A DNA stretch of 64,000 bases from Pseudomonas alliivorans (lineage in GTDB: Bacteria > Pseudomonadota > Gammaproteobacteria > Pseudomonadales > Pseudomonadaceae), in NCBI RefSeq assembly GCF_017826695.1, contig NZ_JAFFZW010000011.1, forward strand, positions 1-64,000, in the 5' to 3' direction. Under the pieces are notes generated by a model. It had not been told where the DNA came from and searched no databases. It worked only from the letters and a program-made list of their open reading frames with translations. The position numbers and the translations under genes are program-made. Within the stretch, counting starts at the first letter, position 1. Every line of letters starts with the position of its first letter. Of this stretch, positions 1 through 10,900 are shown in pieces.

Positions 1-2
1 AT

Positions 3-110
3 CTGGCTCATGGGCGGCTCGGATCAGGTGGTCAGGCGTATTTCATCACATTTGAGGACTTGTTCGGAGAATCCCTAGCTACATGTTATGTCCGAACACA
101 AAATTTCTGA
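3..110 (+). other. possible 3' end of an unidentified plus-strand gene
   Basis: An open frame enters from the left edge and ends at TGA 108-110. Its last residues read I-T-F-E-D-L-F-G-E-S-L and then A-T-C-Y-V-R-T-Q-N-F. The composition is protein-like, but the piece is too short to identify. If real, it points towards the minus-strand toxin and immunity array and marks its outer edge. An 8-bp inverted repeat (TGTTCGGA 61-68, TCCGAACA 91-98) overlaps the end of this frame. It could be chance, a hairpin, or the end of a mobile element. Confidence 0.25.
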
Positions 111-136
111 CAGTCTCGCTTTTACTGATGAGCAAA

Positions 137-397
137 CTACTCCTCGATCAATCCCAGCGCTTCGCCCAAGCTTTCCACAAACTCTGCCTGCTCATCTGAA
201 TACTCTATTGCGATGCTTTTAAACTGAGAGCACAAAGATGATTTAGATTCCAAGTCCATCATTTGCAATGTCGAAGCTAATTGTTCAAGCCCCTGCATTG
301 CAGCATCTGGATTTAATGCATCATCTCCCGAAAACTCAAGAAATATAGCAAGCTCAACAATGGCTCGCGCAACGTGCTTATTGATTTCCTGGCTCAC
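137..397 (-). CDS. small putative immunity protein (orphan CDI module)
   Basis: This is an 86-residue acidic, probably helical protein with no signal peptide or membrane segment, so it should be cytoplasmic. The chosen start is GTG at 397, preceded by GAAGG about six bases upstream. The start lies inside the last codons of a toxin-tail remnant (378-497) in another frame, which is the usual overlap of a toxin with its immunity gene. I do not recognise the family. The immunity role is inferred from size, acidity and position. It would protect against a toxin whose catalytic part is missing here, so it may act as an orphan protective gene. Confidence 0.6.
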   Translation of the reverse strand: MSQEINKHVARAIVELAIFLEFSGDDALNPDAAMQGLEQLASTLQMMDLESKSSLCSQFKSIAIEYSDEQAEFVESLGEALGLIEE

Positions 398-497
398 GAA
401 TCACCTTCACTGAAATATTTTTAATGCTCAGCTCATCAAACATTTTCTGAGTTCTATTTGCTTGAGCCTGCGCAGTTACTCCCCAGCACGCAGTTAA
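378..497 (-). pseudogene. cdiA: C-terminal remnant of a CdiA-type toxin
   Basis: Thirty-nine codons stay open between an in-frame TAG (498-500) and the TAA at 378-380. The peptide ends with K-M-F-D-E-L-S-I-K-N-I-S-V-K-V-I-R-E-P-G-N-Q. A short helix followed by a V-K-V-I strand and a few polar residues is a common way for CdiA-CT toxins to end, and the next-door orphan toxin ends in a comparable V-K-I-T-K-V-D. The following small gene starts inside it. This looks like the tail of a displaced toxin module whose body has been lost. The toxin class cannot be told. Confidence 0.5.
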
Positions 498-606
498 CTA
501 TTTTGACTTAACACGCTAGGCCAGCCAAAGGAAGGGAGGTTTACACTAAGTAGATAAAGCAACACCAGCATGAAGCCGGTGTTAGATTAATCGAAACCTC
601 AACACA

Positions 607-1137
607 TTAAGTACACCTACTAAAAGCCAAGCGCAGGGCCGCGCCTATATCAGAAGGGCTACTACCGCTGGGGATAGTGACATAGTTACTCTCACTTATA
701 CCCTTACCACTCCAGGCTTCTAGCTTTTCGTGATGGCTGGGGCGAATAGTGATCTGATCACTCTTACTTTCGATACTGCATTTTTTCATATCTTTAAATA
801 ATGCACGCTTGGTCTTGTAGCCATAGCGCTCCAAAGTGTTGCCAACCCATTGATCATATCGTTGATTGGTCAGGTTGTAGTCGTAGAGCTCCATATCAAA
901 AGTAGCTTCAGGATGAATCCAAACATCCTTTCGCGGCTCGGGAAGCACAAATCGGCTATGAGCCAAGGCGTCAAGCAAAGCAAGGCCTAGCTCTTTATCG
1001 GCAGCGTCAGGGCTGAAAAAATACTCCACACCTTGCGGATCTGCTTGGCTACTTCGATAGCCAGAAAAAGTTTTTACGGAAATGAAATCTTTATTCATTT
1101 TCGCATCTGCCCAAGCTGTTTTTACGACATCACTCAT
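607..1137 (-). CDS. cdiI: CdiI-family contact-dependent inhibition immunity protein
   Basis: This is a 176-residue soluble protein. Residues around 22-70 (K-T-F-S-G-Y-R, Y-F-F-S-P-D, E-L-G-L-A-L-L-D-A-L) resemble the CdiI/DUF1436 immunity family as I remember it. That family binds and blocks nuclease-type CdiA-CT domains. The ATG at 1137 comes one base after the stop of the orphan toxin fragment (1139-1570), so the two form a toxin/immunity pair. Base composition is much AT-richer than the distal cdiA repeats, as expected for exchanged CDI cargo. The family call is from memory of the pattern. The pairing is supported by spacing. Confidence 0.72.
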   Translation of the reverse strand: MSDVVKTAWADAKMNKDFISVKTFSGYRSSQADPQGVEYFFSPDAADKELGLALLDALAHSRFVLPEPRKDVWIHPEATFDMELYDYNLTNQRYDQWVGNTLERYGYKTKRALFKDMKKCSIESKSDQITIRPSHHEKLEAWSGKGISESNYVTIPSGSSPSDIGAALRLAFSRCT

Positions 1138-1138
1138 C

Positions 1139-1570
1139 TTAATCTACCTTGGTAATTTTCACCGCAACGCCTTTGCTATGACCATACTCAATAGCTCTAT
1201 TAATTTGATCCCACTGAGCACTCGTCGTAGCATTTGGAACTGCCACTTGCAATTCACGACTAGTAATTTGACTAGAGGATACTGTTACGTCTTTCAAACC
1301 GTACTCAGTAAACCCTGCGGCGGTATCAATATTTCCTTTGAGTGATGAATATACCTGGCTAGGATTGGCCATTTTAGCCGCAGTGGTCGTATCAAGTGTT
1401 TTGGCACTAGTCGCAACACCGGTCGCTCTATCAAAAAAGTCAAATGTCTTAAAGTTTGGGGGTAGTCGAGAGCCAGCTGGCAGTTGCGTCCCAAGGTAAT
1501 CCTCCCAAGGCATGCCCTGTCCTTGGATACCCTTACCCCACTCAATCCCAGTAGTAGCACGGTCTACCAC
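1139..1570 (-). CDS. cdiA: orphan CdiA-CT toxin fragment (nuclease-like)
   Basis: From a GTG at 1570 this gives 143 residues, but similarity to a CdiA tail extends back to 1606, just after an in-frame TAG (1607-1609). It is therefore a toxin tip cut from a larger exoprotein. It carries W-G-K-G-I-Q-G-Q-G-M-P-W-E near the start, then N-F-K-T-F-D-F and S-A-K-T-L-D-T, and ends Q-W-D-Q-I-N-R-A-I-E-Y. This pattern is typical of the CdiA C-terminal tRNase/nuclease domains of the Burkholderia 1026b type. It lacks any secretion region and no ribosome site is evident. It could be expressed only after recombination into the intact cdiA. Its immunity gene follows one base later. Confidence 0.7.
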   Translation of the reverse strand: MVDRATTGIEWGKGIQGQGMPWEDYLGTQLPAGSRLPPNFKTFDFFDRATGVATSAKTLDTTTAAKMANPSQVYSSLKGNIDTAAGFTEYGLKDVTVSSSQITSRELQVAVPNATTSAQWDQINRAIEYGHSKGVAVKITKVD

Positions 1571-1625
1571 CCCGCCAGTTGCTTTTGCACCAACAAATAT
1601 TTCGGACTATATCTGCTTTACCCTA

Positions 1626-1979
1626 TTAACATACACCTAATAATCTAAGGTCATCTTTAAGCTCCACGACTTCATCAGAAGGCAGATCTTCCAAGATAGA
1701 GGAGAGTTCAAACTCCTCTAACAATTTAGAGATGGTATCCAGATGATATTTCTGGACCTTTTCCGGAGATCGCCCTGCTGAAAGAATAAGCGCTATAACT
1801 TCGAGCATTAACTTTTCAATAGGCAATTCAAATGAGTTTTCAAGCTCGCCATAGGCATAACCCACTTCACTTTCACCTTCAGCCCATGAGCTTTGGTGGC
1901 TGAGCTTGACCTTGCAATAGCTATAATAGCTACCCAGAAACCAAGCCCGGATTTCACCATAAGTCACTCTGTCTTCCAT
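1626..1979 (-). CDS. cdiI: immunity protein for the deaminase-type CdiA toxin
   Basis: This is a 117-residue acidic protein without signal peptide or membrane segments. Its ATG (1979-1977) shares one base with the cdiA stop (TAATG), so translation is coupled to the toxin. It is rich in helix-forming residues, with an aromatic N-terminal half (W-F-L-G-S-Y-Y-S-Y). I do not recognise the family. The role rests on position: in loci ordered cdiB-cdiA-cdiI, the gene directly after cdiA neutralises the toxin tip in the producer and its siblings. Here that tip is a putative deaminase. Confidence 0.72.
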   Translation of the reverse strand: MEDRVTYGEIRAWFLGSYYSYCKVKLSHQSSWAEGESEVGYAYGELENSFELPIEKLMLEVIALILSAGRSPEKVQKYHLDTISKLLEEFELSSILEDLPSDEVVELKDDLRLLGVC

Positions 1980-4900
1980 TACGGCGTCTTCCTCGGAGGG
2001 CGCAGCATAACACCCTGATTATCAAGAATATTAACGGTAATATTGGGGTACTTCGCCTTGAACTGCTCAGCCACATTCAGACAGCTGGCACAAGCCGCTT
2101 TCTCCGTAAGGATATTTACTGTTCCTCTTGCGGAGGTATTTCTCCCCAACTGGTCAGCGATATTATCTAGAATTTTGTATTCCGTATCTATTCCCCGATA
2201 AACCAAGTCTCCAGCCTTATTGGGTACAGATTGAGCGACAAAATTCCCATTTCCGGAGCCGACAAGCCCCTTACCAGCATCAGAGACTTGGCTGTGTGCG
2301 GCCATCTGCTTAGGTATTCCGGGAATATCTATTTCCGCGACAGCTACGTTACCACTTCGCCGTAAGCCAGACGGCAACCCAGCTCGAACGTCCATGACCC
2401 GTTGGGCCATCGGAGCAGTGTCAATCACGGTCGCAGTCGCTTTTGCGCCATTATCGTCTTTTTTCGCTTGTTCAAGCAACTCGTCGAGTTTTTTCCCGAC
2501 AACCTTGTCAGCCAAAGCGTCACCGGCGCTAGCAAGCCCCTTCGCTCCCGCTAATGCCGAAAAAACCCGAATTGCCAGCAAGGTTTTCTGTGCGGTCCCG
2601 ACATCCTGACTATAGATCGCATTGAGCTTGCTGGAAATATCTGTATTCAGGGCAACTGCTGCTCCCTCACCTATGGCTTGGCCGCTTTCCTTGAAGCTAT
2701 CGACCAAACCTTGGGGCAGCTCTCCAATTCCGCTTATGATCGCGTCAAGCACAGCGCTAGGATTTTTCTGCGCAGCCTCTACCAGATCAACGGCGCCGTT
2801 TTTCAACGCGACACCTGAATCCTTCAATTCTTTGACGAGTCCGTCGCTCAAACTGCGGCTTATACCACTCTGTACGAACTGCTTGTAAAAAGCCGGATCG
2901 GCCGAATCGGCAAACATTTCAGGCCGGAACAGTTGATTACCGTCGGTGGTAAAGAGCTTTTGGTCCGTCCCCAAGTCATTCACGAACGTTTTGCCAGATT
3001 CTGCCAGAAAAGACATGGCCTTCGGATCATCACCATCGGTCAGCAGGGAACGCCATAGCATGTCTGTATTCTTCAAGGCTTGCTGGCTCAGACGCTCCAT
3101 CGCTGCCTGTTCCGTGATGCCCTCTTTCTCAGCAAAAGCCTTGGCGTTCTCATTCAGCCATTTCTGTTCTTCAAAGTGCAGTTGCCTATTATAAGTTGTT
3201 GCATATTTAGCGACCTCTGCTCCCTTGGCCACATCTCCATTTACAGCCGCTGCCGCCACAATACCTGTGAGCTGAGACGCCATTAGCTCAAGTTCCTTGT
3301 TACCGCCTGCCATGTTGCCAATTACATTAATCAGTGCCTCATTGGCACCTGCAGCAATAGCGCCAGTTTTAAAATCACTTCCTGTTGCTTCGGCAACAAG
3401 CCCCCCTATAAGGGCGTGCGCCAAAACTTTCTGTATACTACCGTCGTCGTACTTACCGAGAGCCCACCCACCAATTGATTTAAACCCAACCGCCATACCA
3501 ATATTACTGGCTTGCCCTGCCAATGCATTACCAAGATTCTCTGAATAACTTCCCCCATTAATAACAGTATTAACAAAGGCATCGGATGCTGACTTCATCA
3601 ACACTGCTTGCGCACTTGCCATGTTAAAACCGAGATTGGTAGGGTTGTAGCCGGGCATCAAACCGGCCATAGCTGCGGAAGTTAGATACCCTTTCAGAGA
3701 GCTGGAAGAGGTTATGTCTTTAAAGGTCGCGCCAATATTGCCCCGATTATTAATAACACTGACAGCTGCATTGCTCGCCATCGAGGTCAGTGCGGCAGTC
3801 GCTATTACGTTGCCAAGTCCCGCAGAAGTGGCACCTCCAACCGTAGCAGCCGCCATTGTGCTCCCCGCACCCGCCCCCATCATACTTCCTGCCGATGCAG
3901 CAAGTGTGCTGGCAGCACCTGCCGTCAAAGCCGTCACGATTATGATGATCGCGAGCATCGCTCCTTGACCCAAGCTCGAACTACCGTACTTGAAGGACTC
4001 GTGTATTTCCTTGACCAAGCGCCAGTCCACATCACCACGTTTTTCCGCATCCTTGAGCCAAGCGAGTTGCGGATCAGCCTTGACCATGGCTTCAATAGTC
4101 TGGCTCACGCTTTGCTGATCGACTTGCTTAATATCGATCCTCAACCCATCTACCGCTCGAATGGCCAGCTCGCCTTTAGCTACGAGCTCGCTTTGTCGCA
4201 GTGTTTCATCGGTACTGCCTTTGCCTTTTACCGAACTCCATGCAAGATCACTTTTGTTTTTCTCATGACTTTCTTGGTGTAGATCCTTCACCCCCTCAAA
4301 CGTCACCGCCCCGCCACTTTCAATCGTCAGGTCATTCCCACTCTCCAGCTTCGCCACCTGATACTTCTGATCGCCACCACTCGCCAGAACCAGATCACCG
4401 CCAGTCGTGATTTCACTGCCGATGTTCTTCACATCGGTCACTTCATCGCGCTTGAAGCTCTTGGCGCCAAACGAGCCCTTTTTCTTTTTTTCGTACAGCG
4501 AGTAGTCGCTGTCCTGCGCGGCGAGGATGTCGAGGTTTTCGCCTGCCACCAGGTACGCTTCCTGACCTGCTGTAATCCGGCTGGAGATCACGGCGAGGTT
4601 CTGACCGGCCTGCAGGGCCACGCTGCCACCGGCATTCAGGTCGGTGGCTACCTGGCTGACGTGATCTTCTTGACGGGTCAGTTTCTTGCTTTTGGACAGG
4701 GAGTGCTCTTCGTCCGCCGCGGAGCTGATGGTCATGTTTTCCGTGGCGGCCATTGCGATGTCGCGCTTGGCATCGATGTCGCTGGCGATTAAGGAAATAT
4801 CGCGGCCAGCTTTGCCGCTCATGTCGCGTCCGGCAGTGACGGTAGAGCCCAGCTGGGTAATGTCGCTGCTGTTGTGATTTTTGTCGAAGAACAGGCTGTT

Positions 4901-7900
4901 GTTGACTTCCGTCGTCCCGATCGTCAAATCACGTCCGGCAACGATATTCAGATCACGCCCGCTTTCGAGAACGCTGCCACGGTTGATGAAGTCACGGCCA
5001 GCCGAAATGCTCATGTCGTTGGCCGCTTCGATGCGCGCCGCGCTATCAGCGAACTCGCTGTGTCGCTGTCCACGGACATCGTTGTCCATCGACGTGATGC
5101 TGCGCTCGTTGATCACGTCGCCATTGAGCGAGGTCAGGGACACATCACGACCTTTGATGATGCCGCCCGCCGTATTGATCAGATCGTTGCCTGCCAGCAA
5201 GTCCAGGCGATTGCCCGCCTCGATCAAACCGGTGTTGACAAGGTTGTTGCCCGCGACTGCGGAGAGGTTGTTGCTGGCGAGTAATGTGCCGACGTTATCA
5301 AGGTTCTGGCCCGCAATCAGCGAAACGTCATTACCGGCGATCAAGGCACCGGTTGGTCCCAGACGGTTATCCGCCTGCGCCAGGTACAGCACCGGAACCA
5401 GAACCTTTTCGCCATTCACTTCATGCTCTTCGAGCCACACGATGTCGTGGGTCAGCGCGGCAACCTGCTGCGAACTCAGCGATACGCCGACGGCAAGGTT
5501 CAGTTGTTGCTTGCTCGCGATAGCGTTGTTCATCAGGTACTTGAACTGCGCTTCGTTGGAGGTCTGCCCCTGAATGAACGCCTGACCGGTTCGAGCGACC
5601 ACCGCTTGTTGCACCAGACGCTGTTCATAAAGGCCGTCGCCCAGACGTTTGGCACTGACTTCCGGGTCGTAGCCAAGACCTGCAAGCAGGTAATCCGAAC
5701 TCATGAACTGCTTGAGTTCAGTCAGTACCGGGTTGGTTTCAATCAGGTATTTCTGAGGCTTGGAGACGAAGGTGCTAGTGGGCAGACCCTGAACCTTCGC
5801 GACCGTTTGTGAGGCGGGAGCTGTGACTGGGGTAATGGCGGTACTCTGAGCGACGGTAACCGGCCGCGCTGCGCTGATGACCGGATTGGCTTGAGCGATC
5901 ACCGATGGTCTGGCAGACGTCGGGATCTGACTGGCCACTGATGTACCGGTGACCTGGGTAACCGAGGTCATCGCGCTGCCCTGCACTGCACCAGGATTTC
6001 GGATCGTGCCGTTATTGGAGGAAGCTATCGTAATCAACGGTACTGCGGTCGACGAACCATTACTCTGAACGGGCAATAGAGCACCATTGCCCTGATTGCT
6101 CGCTGTCACTCCGGCAACTGCATCGACGAGCGTTAAGCCAGCGGCGTCCGAGCTGTGACCCGGCAAGACGAATCCACCGGTGTTCGAAAAATCTGGAGCA
6201 CTGGTGTCGAAGGTAGATGCATTGGCACTCAAGCCTGCAGCCTGCCGTGTGGTTAGCGCAAGCTGGCGAGTGGCGCTGTCGATCTGTCCGACCGCACCGA
6301 GTTGGATGATGCCCGCTTGTGCGTCGGGGACGGATTGTTCACGCTGAGCCAGCGATATGCTCGCGCCGCCCATCGTCCAGCTTTGCGGGACGCCGGTGGA
6401 CTGGGAGATAGACGAGGCGCTGCCTGACTGGCCGCTAAGACGGAACAGGCCATTCTGGCCTGCCGGCAGGCTGAAACCTGGCAGGGCAAGTGGGTTGACT
6501 TGCTGTTGGGCAAGGTCAGGGGGGAGTTGGGCGTTTATCCTGATAACTGTAGTGCCAGCGCCTGAAGTACTCGTATCTTGGACTTTACTGACGCCACCAC
6601 CTACCAGATAATCCTGGCGAATAACGCTATTCTGTAACTGCTGCGTTGCGCTTATAGAAACGTTGCCGCCTGCCTGAATAACAGCACTTCGTCCTCCTAC
6701 GCTACCGTCACGAGCTCTCTCCACATCACTTACTAAATTGTGCCTCGCGATTTCGTCCGGTATCGTCTGGAATAGGTTATGCGGGTCATACATAGATACC
6801 GGCAAAGTCCTATTGAACCCACCCTCAGTGTAGTATACAGAATAAGGTACACTTTCAACATACTGCAAGGTTACGGGATCTTTTATCATGTACACGGTCC
6901 AATCTACTGGAGTATCGGACCCAACCGAAGTTATTTCAGGCACCGGCACGCCCAACCGGAGTTCTCCATCAACATCGACATAATAAATATTAGGAAACTC
7001 TGGATTATTACGTTGATTATAAGCCTTCAGCAAATCCAGCTCACTATAAACACTATTATCTGAGACTCCATCAGCCTTGTAGATACGCGTACGCTCGATA
7101 TCACCTCCAATCGCACCAACATTTCTGAAATCAACAGCATTAATACCGATATTGCGACCAGCATTAATATTGCTTTTACTATTTAAAAAATCCCCACCGG
7201 AAAAATAAAAATCACGTCCAGCAGAAATCAGAGAAGATGCAGATTCGTCGTCATCTGATACTCCCTCGAAAAACTCTCTCAATACATAATTAACTGAATA
7301 CGTGTCGCCTTTACAGTCTAGACACTGTAGAGCCAAAATAGCTTTAGTAAGTGTACGACCTGCAGAGACTTTCTTACCATCACTTCCCTCTGTTCGATTT
7401 TCAAAAACCTTGGCACCTATGGAAAAGTCACCTCCACTCTCCATGCTTCCTGAGATATTTGCAATTCGATCAGCTTGCTCCACCCCATTACCAACAATAA
7501 AAGTATTACCTAAACTGTAAACGTCTCCTTTTTGGTTTGAAAAATCACTAGCACCTAGTTTTATATTCGCACCACTGTAAATCAACCCACCGTAATTGAG
7601 CACCAAAGAGGCATTTACAGCAACATCTAATGCTCCTCCTAAAGCCCCGTGATTATTAAGTACATTTGCGGCCACCACAAGATCCGCAGCCGAAGATATA
7701 CGACCGTAATTATCAAACTGCCCAGACGCTTTAAGCTCGCTGTGAGCACCGCCCGCGACACTTGACGTACCATTCAAGGAAAGTCTGCTAGCCGCCAACT
7801 TTAGACTCCCGAGACTAGCTACTCGCCCCCCTCCCGAATAAGCCCCCTCGATTTCTAGCGTCAAGCTCCCATCACTCGCAATCAACCCATCATTAGTCCA

Positions 7901-10900
7901 ATTGCCCCCCGTCCCGACAAACGCATTCGACGCCAGCAACTGCCCGCTCGCCGTCTGATTGAATGTCCCGACATTGACCGTCAATCGCCCTGCCTGAATC
8001 ACACTGCTGTTTGTCCAGCTGTCAGCCGTGAGCGTCAGTCCGCCGCGCGTTACGACACTGCCGCCTGCGTTGGTCAGATTGGGCGTGGAGATCGCGAAGG
8101 TGCCTTCTCCGGCATGCAGCAGAGAACCGTTGGCATTGAGGAAACTGGCGGCATTAAGCGTCAGGTCGCTGCTTGCCACTTCCAGTCGGCCGCTGCGGTT
8201 GTCGAACTGGTTGCCGATCTGGAAAAGCGTCGAACCACCTGTCCCTAACGCGCGTAGCTGGCCTGTCTGGTTGTCCAGGTTCGCGGCGCTGATGTTCAGC
8301 GTGCTGTCACTCTCGATGATGCCCAGGCGATTGTTCAGCAGCCCGCCGAGATTGAGTTCGACCTGGCCGCCCGCAATCTGGCCGTCGTTATCACCGCTGT
8401 TATCGAAGTTGACACCCGTAACGCGCACCAAACCTTTCGCGTACAGACCGCCATTACGGTTATCGAAGTCCGATGTGGTTATCAGCGCTTCGCCGGTCCG
8501 GGCAGAAACACGACCGCCGTAGTTATTGAAGCCGCCCAATGCGGTCAGGTTGAGACGCTGGGCCTGGATCACACCTCCTTGCCGCTTGCCGTCATAACCG
8601 TTGTTCAACACGCCGGTAATAGTCGAAGTGAATGCACCCTGCAAACTGGAAAGCACACCACCCTGGCTGTTGAGGTTTGCTGCGGTAACTCCAAGATCGC
8701 CCCCTTGGGCGATAATGCGGCCATTCAGGTTGTCGACGTCTTTGTTAACCGATACGCGAAGCGCTCCCTGACTTTGCAAAGTGCCAAGCGTGTTGTTGAG
8801 ACCTGCTGCGTCCACCTCTACATCGCCGCCCTGACTGTAGATCAGGCCGTCTGTAGCGTTGACCACATTGCCGGTAGCGATGAGATGCAGCTTACCGTCA
8901 GATGCGAGGGTGCCGCGGTTACTGTTATCCAGTTGCCCGGATGTATTGAGCGTCAACAGGCTTTTGCCGACCAGTTGTCCGCCCTGGTTATTGACTTGGG
9001 TACTGCGCCGCAGCAATAACGCGCCGCCGCTGGCCAGCTTCCCGTTGGTGTTGGTCAGGGCAGCCAGCAGGTCGAGGGTCATTGCGCCTTTGCTGCTGAG
9101 GTTTCCCACGCTGTTGTCGAGAGTTCCGCCCTCGAAACTCAGGTCCTGCGCGGCCGTCAGATTGCCAGCGGTGTTATCAAGCGTAGCGGCTTTGATCGTC
9201 AGTCCGGCCCCACTGTCAATCAAGCCTTTCTGACTGTTGTCCAGCCGGCCGGTAACGGTCAGAGTCTGGCCAGCACCGCTGGACAGGATGCCTCCACTGT
9301 TGCTGAGGCTGTCAGATTTGACAGTCAGCGCTGTCTGGCTGACCAGCGCCCCGCCACCGCTGTTGAGCAACGCACCGCTCAGGTCGACGCCAACAGAGCC
9401 GTTGCGGCTGGACAGCGTACCGTTATTGCGGTTGTCGAGGCTTTTGCCGTGAACGTCCAGACGTTGCCAACCGGAAATCAGGCCGTTCTGGTTATTGATG
9501 CTGTCGGTTGCGACTGTCAGTACGTCGCTGCTGATGACCTTGCCGTTTGTGTTTTCGAGCGCACGGCCGTTCAGCTCAAAGCCTTGCGCGCTGGAGATTT
9601 CGCCTGACTGGTTAATGAAGTCGCGTACGCGCTTGAAGGTCAGAGGACCTTTGGCAGAAATCAGTCCGCTACGGTTGTTCAGATCAGCGTCTTTCAGATC
9701 AATGGACAGACTGGTGTTGCCCATCAAACGTCCAGAGTCAAGTGACAGCGCATCAAGGATGACGCTCATCGCGCCCAATGCCGAAACTTCACCACCGTTG
9801 CCCGAATTCAGACTGTTGGCTGTCAGAACCAGCGTACTGCCGCTATTGATCAAGCCGTTGGCGGTGTTATTGATCGTTGTTGCGTCCAGCGTCAGACCCG
9901 TTTTAGCCAGTAACTGGCCCGTCTGGTTATCAAGGACGCCTGAACCCAATTTAAGAAATTGGTTCGCGTTGATGAGACCTTCTTCGCGATTGGTCAGCGT
10001 CCCGGTAACCGTCAGTTCCAGATCGTTGCGACTGGTCAGGGTCCCGCCGGTGTTGTCCAGCGCACCGGCTTTGGCATCCACGCCTGCTGCGGCGACCATG
10101 CCTTTAACGTTATTCAGTGCATTGGCAATACGCAGAGTGAGGAATTGATTACTGAGTACCTTGCCGCCGTTGTTTTCAAGGCTATTTGCAGACAGCGTGA
10201 AAGCTTGCCCACTGGAAATTTCCCCACCCTGGTTCAACACCACACCCAGATTTTTCAGCAGCAGCGTGCCTGGGGCATTGATAAGTCCGCTCTGGTTGTC
10301 CAACTGGCCATTGTTCAAATCAAGGCTGAGTGAGGTGTTGCTGAAAAGAGTACCTTTCTGCTGATCCAGACGGCTGACGCTTGCGGTCATCGCCTGACTG
10401 CTGCCGATGCTGCCGCCACTGCTGTTGGTGAGTTTCGCGGCAGTCAGTTCCAGTCGGTCACCCGTGCTGACACGCCCATTCTGACTGTTATCGAAATCGC
10501 CTGTATTGAGCTTCAGCAAGCCTTTGCTGCTGATGGTGCCGCGCTGACTGTTGTCGAGGACGCTGCTCCCCAGGTCGAGCGCACCATCGGTCACCAGTTT
10601 GCCGCCCTGATTACCGAATGCTCCAGCGCTACGCAGGTACAGGGTGTCAGCACTGGAAACATTGCCAGCGGTGTTGGTCAGGCTGCCAGCCTTCAGGATC
10701 AGCGTACCCTCACTGCTGACCAGGCCCGTTGTATTATCGAGCAGCCCGGACAAATCGATATTGATGTCCTGCAGCCCACTTAACGTTCCGCCAATGTTGT
10801 CCAGAGCAGTACCGACGACCGTCAGGCCTGTTGTGCTGGATAGCAGGCCATCGTTCCGGTTGATAGTCCGGGTCACGTTCAGTTTCAGGGCTTTCTGCGC

